Positions 22,469 through 32,221 of a DNA stretch of 64,000 nucleotides are shown here, piece by piece (within the stretch, counting starts at the first letter, position 1; every line of letters starts with the position of its first letter). Below the pieces are notes generated by a model. That model saw only the letters and a list, made by a program, of their open reading frames with translations, was not told the origin of the DNA and ran no database searches. This DNA is from Scedosporium boydii (Eukaryota > Ascomycota > Sordariomycetes > Microascales > Microascaceae), in the NCBI GenBank assembly GCA_002221725.1, contig NJFT01000179.1:19985-83984 (forward strand), written 5' to 3'. The translations under genes were made by a program, and so were the position numbers.

Positions 22469-24465
22469 ATGGCTGTTCAAAAACCGTTCACCTTGGCCCT
22501 TCACGAGGAGGAAAACCGCATGGCGGACGAGGTTGTTGCTACGTGGATCAAGACAGCAGAGCGCACCTCCACCCTCACTATCCTCCCCCCCGGCGTGGAT
22601 GCAGCGACGTGGGCTAAACTGGTTACTCAGTTCCGCGCGATCCTTGGCGACGATGGTGTTTTGACCAGTCACGAGCATCGCATCCGTTATACAGACCCTT
22701 ACGCTGAGCATCAGGACGAGCAAGAACAGGAGAAGAGAGGCAGTGCGGCTACGCTTTTCCCGGTCACGGTCGAACACATACAGGGCGTCCTCAAAGTTTG
22801 CAACGAACACCGTATCCCGATCTGGACGGTCTCCCGGGGAAAAAACCTTGGCTACGGTGGGCCTGCTGCGAGGGTCAAGGCAAGTTGGGGGGATTTTCAT
22901 CCTTGTACCTCTTATACATTTGATCAACAGGAACTAATATAAAGACCAGGGTTCCATCATCCTCGACCTGCAGCGAATGACCAAGGTTATCGAGGTAAAT
23001 GATCGCTACTCGTACTACACGGTCGAGCCAGGCGTCACCTTCTTCGACATCTACAGGGCAATCAAGGAGCAAAAGAAGAAGGTCTGGTGCTCTGTCCCTG
23101 CCTTGGGCTGGGGGTCTGTAGTTGGGAACGCACTAGACCGAGGATGGGGATACACACCGGCTGGTAAGAAAAAAAAAAAAAAAAAAAACCGCAACCACCT
23201 TTTTTCTCGTCGCACGCACAGCCCACCTCTAACTTCTCTTCTCTAGGTGACCATTCTAACCACGTTTGTGGCATGGAAGTTGTTTTGGCAGATGGCACGC
23301 TGGTACGAACGGGTATGGGCGCGTTGAACGACTCGGTCTGCTGGCCACTCTTCCGCGGTGGATACGGCCCTACTTACGACTCCATGTTCAGCCAGAGTAA
23401 TTTTGGCGTTGTCACAAAACTCAGCATCTGGGCGTCTCCCAGTCCCGAAGGGTTCATGATCTGTCGTCTGGACGTGGAGAATGAAGCGGACATCTGCCCC
23501 ATGATCGACACCTTCAGGGAACTCTTGCTCAACGAGACAATTCAAAACCACCCTGTCATCGGGAACGTTCCTCGTGAACTAGCCAAGAATGGTATGAGAA
23601 GCGATTTCTACAATGGCACGGGTGCTATCCCGGATGCTAGGATGGAGGAGCTGCGAAAAGAGCTTGGTGTCGGCCATTGGTCCGCACGATTTGGTCTCTA
23701 CGGTCCCCGGGAAATTATCGACTTCAACTATAAGAGATGCCAACAAGCTTTTAACAAGCTTCCCGGCGCCAGGCTCACGGGCAAGGCGTTTTACCCTCCA
23801 GAGGGCAAAGATCATCTGAGCCCCGAAGACCTGCCGGTGGAGTACCGCACGGTGGAGACGGGCACTCCGAGCCTTCTGGCCCTGAAGTCGATCCAATATC
23901 GCGGCGAAGATGGGTGAGTTGATGCCCCCTGAGATTCCCATCCTCTATAAAGCGGCGCAGGGACAAAAAAACTAATATTTTCTGTGTCAGCGGCCATGTT
24001 TCCTTCTCTCCAATCCTCCCTCCGGAGGGCAAGGCCGCCTTAGATTTCTATTATGCCGCCAAGGCCTGCTGCGCCGAACACGGGTTCGAGTACTTTGGCG
24101 GTCTCCATCTATATCCTCGCCACCTTGCCATGATTAACATGATATACTTTGACAGGCAATCGGAGGCGGAGAGGCACGACGCGAATAAGGTTTTTGTTGA
24201 TCTTGTCCACCTGGCGCGGAAGCATGGATACAGCGAGTATCGCGCTCATGTAGATTACATGGACCTCGTGGCCGAACAGTACGACTTTAACGGTCAGAGT
24301 CTGATGAGGCTGAACGAGCGGATCAAGGACGCTGTGGATCCCAACGGAATTCTAAGTCCGGGAAAACAGGGTATTTGGCCAGAAGGCTATCGAGAAGGCA
24401 CTCAGGGACCCGTTGCCAAAGGGGGCAATGACGCACATCTGGGAGCCAGTAACTTGGCAATCTGA
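22469..24465 (+). CDS. Vanillyl-alcohol oxidase-type flavoprotein (4-alkyl/allylphenol oxidase)
   Basis: Four exons (22469-22879, 22950-23163, 23247-23913, 23991-24465) encode 588 residues, close to the 560 of Penicillium VAO. The FAD-binding PP-loop reads SRGKNLGYGG, followed by GSVVGNALDRGWGYTP and SQSNFGVVTK. The last exon begins GGHVSFSPI, placing His433 where VAO carries its covalent-FAD His422, and EYRAHVDYMD gives Tyr514-Arg515, matching the phenolate-binding Tyr503-Arg504 of VAO. Those residues argue for an active oxidase of para-substituted phenols (vanillyl alcohol, eugenol, 4-alkylphenols) producing H2O2. The first intron has a GC donor (AAG/GCAAGT) and the second contains a long A run. 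No classical secretion signal is seen, as in the intracellular VAO. Correspondence to VAO numbering is from memory of the family. Confidence 0.88.
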
Positions 24466-24592
24466 GGTTAAGGGTGTATATATGCGGAACCGTATTATCT
24501 AGTTAGATGTAACGAGGTCGATGCTTATTATCAATTGCCCAACATGTCCTACGCACTTAACTATATTTCAGCCCATCCCTAACGGACCGCGG

Positions 24593-24785
24593 GGCCCCGA
24601 ATAATTCTCGACGGAACTCTCAGCTAGCCTTGGAGTCACTAGGCATTTGTCAGATAATGGCTGTGTAGTCATGGCTCTCGTAGGGAGAAGAAATAAAATT
24701 TATTTAAAAGGATTCCCACTCTAAAGCATTAGAGGGTGTGGTAGAAATGAAGAGTTAAGAAGAATTCAGGTACCCTCCCTCTAAC
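24593..24785 (+). repeat. Dispersed repeat, copy B
   Basis: Second copy of the repeat at 4954-5148, same strand. It starts GGCCCCGAATAATTCT and ends CCCTCCCTCTAAC, with the same internal blocks. It begins about 130 bp after the stop of the VAO-type gene and ends about 100 bp before the stop of the small secreted protein gene, so it marks the right edge of the aromatic cluster. Confidence 0.75.
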
Positions 24786-24885
24786 CTGAACTCAATTTTC
24801 TAAGGTGATGGGAGGAATATTAACAGTTGACATGCGATTGAAATCTAATTCCCCTCGGTAGCCACGGTCACCACTATTCAGTCCA

Positions 24886-25539
24886 TCATTTACCTGCACA
24901 CTTCTTGCCACGACCGCCAACACAGATCATACCTTCAATACAAACCCACGGGGCTTGACCATGCTGGGCACAACCAAGGAACTATCAAATACACTTCAGC
25001 AACTTTTTCAGAAAATGATTTCTAGGTAGGATGCAAGCACTTACCTCATCACCGCACTTGAGCATAGAAGTGAAGCCGACGCAATAGATATAATCCCAGG
25101 CCTTCTTTCCCCACTTCTTAAGGATCTTGCCAAACTTCCAAATGATTTGCCACTTGCTGGCACGCTTAGAAAGGCCAAACTCATCACCGGATTCGCCTAC
25201 TTCGTCCAGATTGATCTCTTGCCCAAATGAGTCCAATGCTTGAACTGTTACCATATGATGATGGTTAATCACTTGTACCTAGCCGGGCAGAAGGAAATTT
25301 CACGTTCAAGACATACCTCCTCCACCCTCAGTCTCGACAAGGGAACCCTGGAAAACACCCTCGTCGTAGATGTCAATCTTGCGACGGCCATCTGGGAGAG
25401 TAGCTTCAATGATCGACCCATCGTCGATAGCACGGGCGAGAAGTTCGCTGGAAGCTGGATCCGGGTCGATGGCTGCCGCGTAGACGAAGGCGACGAGCGC
25501 GAAGAAGATGGTGAGAAGGATAGACTTCATAGACTTCAT
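24886..25539 (-). CDS. Small secreted Cys-rich protein with Kex2-type propeptide
   Basis: Three exons (25539-25317, 25244-25045, 24963-24886) encode 166 residues. Residues 1-22 form a clear signal peptide (MKSMKSILLTIFFALVAFVYA). An acidic propeptide follows, ending in LSKR, a dibasic site for a kexin-type protease. The predicted mature part opens with a strongly cationic, Trp-rich amphipathic stretch (KWQIIWKFGKILKKWGKKAW) and then holds five Cys, ending GGRGKKCAGK. Layout and charge resemble processed secreted peptides such as antimicrobial peptides or effectors, but I do not recognise the family. An odd number of Cys leaves one unpaired or used in dimerisation. Induction pattern and target are unknown. 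Confidence 0.75.
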
Positions 25540-27080
25540 TGTGGAAAACAGGAAACAGTGGTCCGTTTAGCAAAAAGGGACAATGATGGCCTAAGTAGGG
25601 GAGTGTGCGTCGATGGACGGAGGCGTTAATAGCTTGTCGACTTGCTTCGCTGCCTGGCGGTTTTGATGATGATAAAGATGATGGCGATTCGAGGAGGAAA
25701 GAAGTGTTGGCTTTATAGTTTTCTGCTCTGGTGTTCGTTCCCCTTCCACTTCCATATTCCGGGTCCCTCAACATCGTATTGTCGGACAACTTCCAGCGAG
25801 GTTTCCATCTCCACGAGCTTCGCCCCAAGCCCGTTGCATTTTCCAGTCAGGTTTATCCGACAATAAACAAAAAGACCTTGTTTCTAGCTAAAACCCAGAG
25901 AAGAAGGTCCATAAAGACCCATGAATGGGTCACCTTAGACGATCTACTTAGCACCAGGACCAATCAGTTGAGTCAGTCTGTTTTTAGCGAATGGTGATAA
26001 TCTATATCGCTGCGTCGATGCCGTCTTGAGCGCGCTGAATCACTAATAAGCTCGGGTAATTAAATTTTCCGTCGAGCAGCAGACTTGGCTGCCGGCTTAG
26101 AATACTGGAGATGCCAAGCCGTTATCTTGCGCTGATCCGGTGTAAGCTACACTGAAAAAACTGGACCCAGGTTACTTTACCGGCTGTGAAGAAGTAGCAT
26201 GTGGGCGTAGAGATTTTTTGACCTGCCAATTTTAGATTTACACTCACCGGCAGGCGTCCTAGTGAAGATCATAGGCGAACATGATATTCTATGTTGTGCG
26301 AGGAATACGATGTTCGCGAGCGCGTGCTGGGACGGCTCCAATTGGGGAAATGTCCCGAAAGCACCCGCAAAACGACGGAGCATATCCCCGAGAAAGATCC
26401 GCAAGGCACATTCGACTTTCTTATATCAAGAACATATACGAAGTAGAAGTGTATTCTCTCGTGCATCAAGAGGAAGTTGCCTCCTCCCTCACGTCGAAAG
26501 ATCTTAATAACAAGGTGTGTTCGAGGGTCTAGCAACCTCTTGCTAGAGAAATCCCGAGGGTGAGATTTACTCTACAATGCCGAGACAAGTCTTGAGAAGC
26601 TTTTACAGTAGCGTCCGAAAACTTATAATATTTCCCACGATACCACTGTCCGCTCGCTAAGCACTGTGGTGTGGTGGAGGTTCCTCGAGGAGCGCCAGGT
26701 AACTCAAACTAAACTGGGAGGACGCGAGCCCGCTCCAGAGGCGAAGTCGTTTTATCCCAAACATTGATGGGCGTTCAGTTAGATAGAGCTATCGAGGTGA
26801 AGCATATGTAACGGAAAGGTTTCGATGTGTATGGAAAGGAAGGAAAGGGGGCAAGTTCTCAAACAGGGTCGGAGGCTTCTCCTCGAGTTGACCCATGAGT
26901 TTATGAACACGGTGGCAGCGACAAGGCCTCAGTGGACCTCTCGTCGGAAATCTGTCCCATTACCAACTTTAGAGGTCTGGATTCAGAAAATGGCTCTCCA
27001 ATTGGATTGGTCGTCGTTGATGATGTCGAATACACGTTCTTAGTAATAATTGATCTTTCGGATGGCTAGGCTAACATTTT
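25540..27080. other. Gene-poor stretch
   Basis: About 1.5 kb with only short overlapping frames on both strands and no recognisable domain, RNA or transposon. The left end should hold the promoter of the small secreted protein gene. Confidence 0.45.
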
Positions 27081-27172
27081 ATTCGGGCCTTGTTTCACGA
27101 TCGGGTCGGGTGATGACGCAGTGGCGCAAACGGTGGTGTATGCTTGACCCGAATCACCCGAATGGCCCGAAT
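27081..27172. repeat. 92-bp imperfect inverted-repeat element
   Basis: ATTCGGGCC at 27081-27089 is matched by its exact reverse complement GGCCCGAAT at 27164-27172. Inside, TCGGGTCGGGTGAT on the left can pair with the GACCCGAATCACCC region on the right. This gives a hairpin or MITE-like unit about 135 bp upstream of the oxidoreductase start. It could instead be a clustered CCCGA/TCGGG factor site. Confidence 0.5.
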
Positions 27173-27306
27173 GTACGCTTCGTAGAGCTTCTCAATTTAA
27201 CTAATATATAATACGACGTGTCCGACCTAGAACTTTCTTTCTCTCGTCACTTTCATCTCCCCTTCAACAGATCTTCCTCCTTGCAAGAAAATCAATATCA
27301 ACAACA

Positions 27307-28263
27307 ATGAGGGCCATACAAATTCTTGGAGACAAAGTAACTCCCCATATCGTCCTCAGCAACGATATCCCTAAGCCTGTCCCCAAGGGCCATGACATTC
27401 TCATCAAAGTTCACGCCGCCGGTATCACGGCAGACGAAATCGGTTGGGCAGAACTTCAAGACTCATCAGGCAAGATCCCCGGCCACGACGTCTCAGGTGT
27501 CGTGGAAGCCTTCGGTCCGGAGTACGACGGCGGCATCTCAGCCGGTGACGAAGTGTACGCCATGCTACGCGCCGAAAGTGACCAGGGCGGACAAGCGGAC
27601 TATGTGATCGCTAGGCCGAACGAAGTCGCTCTTAAACCAAAGTCTCTTTCGCATGCGGAGAGTGCGGCCCTTCCCATCCCTGTCCTGACAGCCTGGGAAG
27701 CTATCGCAACACATGCAAAATTGAAAGCGGCTAGCAAAGTCCTCATTACTGGTGCTTCCGGTGCCGTGGGAGTAATTCTCGTGCAACTTGCGCGCCTGCT
27801 CGCCGATGCCGAAATCATAGCATTGGCATCTCCTCGGAACCATGACCGATTGAAGGCGCTTGGCGTCCACCAAGTGATCGACTACAACACACCCAGTTGG
27901 GAACGAGGCGTGAAAGATGTCGATGCAGTCTTTGATACTGTGGGGGGATCCATTCTCTCCAAGGCATGGGAGACTGTTAAGGAGGACGGCTCTATTATCA
28001 CCGTGGCGGATCCCGCGCCGCCTTGGGCGTTTGGCAAAGCAAAGCCTGACGAGCTCAAGACGCACCCGGGTGTGAAATATGTGTATTTTGTTGTCACAGC
28101 TGATGGGAAACCATTGGAAAAAGCAGCTTCAATGTTGGATGAAGGCGGCCTGAAGCCCATCGCCGTGAAGGCTTTTCCCGCCGAGCAAGGTGTTGAGGCA
28201 TGGGCCTATGCGGCTCAGAGGGGGAGGGACGACAAGGCGGTTATCGAGTTCGTTTCTAACTAG
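27307..28263 (+). CDS. Zinc-free MDR oxidoreductase (quinone oxidoreductase-like)
   Basis: A single exon of 318 residues in the medium-chain dehydrogenase/reductase superfamily. The N-terminal GroES-like domain carries KIPGHDVSGVVEAFG and the Rossmann domain carries the NADPH-binding segment ITGASGAVG. The catalytic Cys/His zinc ligands and the structural four-Cys lobe of alcohol dehydrogenases are absent, as in zeta-crystallin/quinone oxidoreductases and enoyl reductases. Such enzymes reduce quinones or activated double bonds with NADPH in the cytosol. The start ATG follows a CAACAACA leader typical of highly expressed fungal genes. Its last 8 bp overlap the end of the convergent regulator gene. 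Confidence 0.88.
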   Translation: MRAIQILGDKVTPHIVLSNDIPKPVPKGHDILIKVHAAGITADEIGWAELQDSSGKIPGHDVSGVVEAFGPEYDGGISAGDEVYAMLRAESDQGGQADYVIARPNEVALKPKSLSHAESAALPIPVLTAWEAIATHAKLKAASKVLITGASGAVGVILVQLARLLADAEIIALASPRNHDRLKALGVHQVIDYNTPSWERGVKDVDAVFDTVGGSILSKAWETVKEDGSIITVADPAPPWAFGKAKPDELKTHPGVKYVYFVVTADGKPLEKAASMLDEGGLKPIAVKAFPAEQGVEAWAYAAQRGRDDKAVIEFVSN

Positions 28264-30340
28264 TTGTAAAATCTGCTTCCTCGAGGATATTTGGAAGATT
28301 GAGTAGCAGTCCTTCGGGTATTATTGATGGGGCGGTACAAGCTGGTCTGGCTAATAATTTGATTTCCTGTGACCACTTCTTCGCTTGCGGCCAAATGTTC
28401 TCAAACTTTTTCAAGATTCCAAGAAAGACTCGGATACGGTCTTTGGTAGTAGAGCTTGTAAGCATCGCTGATCGGTTCTCAAGCGCAGACAGATATGTGA
28501 CCACCGCCATCGAGCCCATGCACATGACGAATGGGCTGTGAGCAGTCACCTTGGAAGCGATCGTAAGCACATCTATGCAGGCTCCTGCAGCTTGAATCGC
28601 CTTTTGGTCATGTCTATTGTAGTTTCGTTCCTCTTGGGCCAAGGCTTCTGCTGGGAGTGGAGGTGCGTACTTGGAGCAGAGAATCTCCAAAGTGGTGTAG
28701 GTCAGCTGGGATCGAGGTCGGTGGAGGTGGATCGCTACACTAGACACATTATCAGCAGAGAAATCAAGGGAGCAGTCTCCTATTCTACAACGGACTTACA
28801 CGTTTATCATGAGGTGGGCACGAAATAGTATTTCGTCGACTGTTCCGTTAGGACGAACCGGATCGTGCTTGTGCTGCGGCAAATGCAGATGCCAACTCAT
28901 AATGTTCTCTTCCGCATTTTTCGCGAGGGACTCGGGAGACCCGCCGGCAATATCACCAGCTGCCAAGGTAACACCTAGTATCCGGGCAGCATCCACAAGG
29001 TAGGCAAAGGAGGAAAATGACTGGTCCTCGCCATCTTCGAAGCAACGGTCATCGTACTCTTGGATAGTACGCGGTCGGGGCAAATCTCCCTGGATCGGAA
29101 AAAGTTAGCAAGATTTGGCTCCATCCATGATAATGATGTTACGCACTCCCGCGAGATAGAACTCTTCCTCGGCTGGCAGTGGGACATCCATACCCGTGTT
29201 CAAGAGGCTGAATGTGGGCCAATGTCGAATGCCAGCGAAGAGCGAGTCCACAACATATAACTCCCACCAAGTTCTCCACCAGCTCTCTTCCAAAATAGAG
29301 TCGCCGTGCCCGTGCTCCATGGCAAAGGTGGGCTGGTCCATGCCTAATTCGAGGGCAGTGGACTTTGCCCGTTCAAGTACGCTGCTCGCCATATCCCCAT
29401 CCCCCTTCCACTCCAAACACAACGCCAAAAGTAATAAAGCCTGTACACTGAACCCTGTCGACGGCAAGTCTTTATCTAACACCTTCTCCGCATCTTTCTG
29501 GAGTCTCGGCGATCGAACGTCTCGGATGTAAAGCGAGCCGATGAAAGCCATGACGGAAACGAGCTCAGCCACCCGATTTGTTATCGCATATCGTAGTAAC
29601 GCTTCTTTCGGCAGAACGAAAGGGTGGCCCGGAAAGAAGTAGGTGTAGAATCCATCGAGACATTGACTTGCGACACCACTGTCGGTTAGGCCATCACTTG
29701 CCAGTGTTCTGGGGGGCAGCAGATAATCTCCGGCACCATTCATGTCGAAGGTAGGATCCGGTTCATTGGGCTGATCACGGACTGCAATGCAGTCCGCATC
29801 AATGCGGATAACTTCCTGCTCGATACTGCCTAGATCTTGATGGCCTGTTTCGGGTTGAGAAGCAGATGCCACACATTCCCTACAGGCAGCTCGTCTCGTC
29901 GGCCGTCGCCGTCGCCGTCTAATATCTACGTAAACACAATGCTTTCTCAACGAGGTACATCGAGTGCAGGATGGCAAATTAGCGTCGCAACGGAGATGTT
30001 GGTCCCGGCAGATCGTGCACGCAATCGAGACCCTGGGACGACTCTTCTTTCCCGAACCATGCTTGGCGGCATTCGAACGTTCGTCCCTGAGCATATCGGC
30101 GACTGAGTCGCCATCATCATGAGAGTCAACCATTGGGGTATCCGAGGCCATGCGTCTCAAATACCGGGGTGGTGTGTTGTCAGGATCGGAAAGCGGGCGA
30201 AGATGGCGGGGATGGCATTCAGAGAGAATGACGCGACGTGCCGCAAGAAGATTCTCGCGGGTGCCACCCGCAGGCAGGGTACGGAAGTCCATAGCGGAAT
30301 TGTAACTGAAGTTTTTGGGCCTCGACCCCTCCATACGCAC
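28256..30340 (-). CDS. Zn2Cys6 transcription factor
   Basis: Three exons (30340-29147, 29089-28800, 28739-28256) encode up to 655 residues. The zinc cluster reads CTICRDQHLRC-x6-CTRC-x6-C, followed by a run of arginines (DIRRRRRRPTRR), with the fungal transcription factor domain downstream (EESWWRTWWELYVVDS, INVVAIHLHRPRS across the last junction). The start is uncertain: in-frame ATGs also occur at 30292 and about 30140, all upstream of the zinc cluster. The gene is convergent with the MDR oxidoreductase and may regulate it, but no sequence evidence links them beyond adjacency. Confidence 0.85.
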
Positions 30341-30524
30341 ACACCAAGTACTTCTACTCCTAGTTAAATAAAATTCAATATTATTTAATAAACCTTAATT
30401 ATTCTAGTATCCAATATCTCAAGCTGTACTATAATGAGTTAGATCAGTGCAGCCCTGACTAAAACATTACATAAAAGAAAGAGGAGTGAAGAAGGAAACA
30501 GAGAGGGAAGCTAGGAATGGAAAG

Positions 30525-30639
30525 GGAAATGGGAAGGGAAACTGGAAATGGGAAGGGAAGTTGGAAATGGAATGAGAAACTGGAAATGGGAAGAGAAGTT
30601 GGAAATGGGAAGAGAAGTTGGGAATGGAATGGGAAAGGA
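30525..30639. repeat. 19-bp purine-rich minisatellite, about six copies
   Basis: Units of the form GGAAATGGGAAGRGAARYT begin at 30525, 30544, 30563, 30582 and 30601, with a degenerate sixth at 30620 and weak copies just upstream. One strand is almost pure purine. No coding frame is implied. Confidence 0.85.
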
Positions 30640-32221
30640 AATAGATGTATGGCTGACAGTTCGGAATAGTCCTTGAAATAAGGGCTGCTCTAATTAAGGA
30701 ATGTTAAACCCGTTGATCAATAGGAAATAGAAACGATTCCACAATAAGAGAGCTCATGGAAGGAAATGGAAAAAGAACTTGGAAGCGATAGGTGAAGGAC
30801 AAAAATACACACAATGAAGTAGTGGGCTTGTCAGAGCCCACTTCACAAGTGGAAGAGAAATCTTTCCCTAGTACTTCACAGTTGTAGTGCTGTTTGAGAA
30901 ATATTATTTTATCGAAGCCTAAAATTTGTTAAGAAATCTATATGGATTGGGGTGGTTCTAGTAAAAACTGGAGAGGTCAAGGGCGAAAAATTTCAAAAGT
31001 TACAATTTCGCTATGGACTTCCATAGTTGGACGTATCCAACAGCCGATTTCATAGAGGTGGTTATAGTGTGTGCATTCAGGAGGAAATTGGAAAAAATCT
31101 TCCAATGTGGCTAGATCCGTAATTCCAGGCTTCTTACTTTTAGGCCTGGTTTTTCAGGTATCAGCTAGTCTGGCAGATGGGGAAAAATCAAGCAAGCAAA
31201 TTGCCATTCCCCCCTCCTGACCCTGGTTGACCTCCTCTTAGCTTGAAGCAAGCACCACCCCATCTGATGCTCGAGTCTCCAGCTTACTCTATCCACTGTC
31301 TCCAATTTATTTGGAGTAGGGCGAGGTACGGAGTAGCCAATGCCATTCCGCACCCCAACGTCTCCAACACTCTCATGCGGGGAGAAGCCTATAACTTGTG
31401 AGCAGGTATAGTATCATCAGCAGTATCAGAGAACCACCGTGGTCGGCTCCTGTATTGTTTCGAACTAATATAGGCTCACTATGTCTGTCGGCCACCGCTC
31501 AGAATCGTCAGCCTTGCTGTCTCAAAATCTCAGATTGCGATGCACAGGGGCCATCTAAATTTAGCAACAGTATGATTTACAGAGAACGATTCCACAAGTT
31601 GTCCTCAGGATGTCGAGCTTTCTCAAATCATGCAGATATGTCCTCAAGTGGTGAGAGGTGTCCTTTGCTACAAGATCCTTGCGAATCAGGGTTCCCGAAA
31701 GATGCCAAGCAGGCCATGCAGTGATGCCGAAAGGGACACCGCACTGGACTCAAGGGACCAGAATCGTCTGTGACTGAGGGATAAAGCGAGTCTGTGAGAG
31801 AGGGAATTGAAGACGGGCAGAAAAGAAAATACAAACAGCGTTGACCATCTTCATTCCGAAGAAGCCCGGGGATCCCAACCCACCAGGTGCACCCCCACTG
31901 CGCAGCTGACTCTCCCCCCCCAAATCCAGGCTGCGCCACCCCTATCCCCGCTGAAGGAATGTATCACCACTTTTTCAAAACGTCGCACGAGTTGTAGTGC
32001 AGAAATTTATTCAATTTCGTCTAATATTCACAATCTGTATCTCCCTTCCAATTCGCAGCGACCCCAAAGAGCAATCTCCTCAAAAAGTTCTATAAGCAAA
32101 ATCCGTGTGAATGTATCCCGAGTTTACGTAAATCACTTCGTCACTCGACCATAAAGACAAATTGCACATATCCGTGCCGAGCACCGAATCACAAATCGGC
32201 CACACAAGTATCCATTCGCGC
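30640..32221. other. Gene-free stretch
   Basis: About 1.6 kb with no convincing gene on either strand. The right end is the 3' flank of the symporter gene. Frames of 60-115 codons occur but show no domain or codon signal. Confidence 0.45.

Noticed and set aside
5202..24465. Secondary-metabolite biosynthetic cluster
   Set aside because: No polyketide synthase, peptide synthetase, terpene synthase or prenyltransferase is present; the enzyme mix fits catabolism better.
4954..24785. Cluster repeats as terminal inverted repeats of a DNA transposon
   Set aside because: The two copies are in the same orientation, not inverted.
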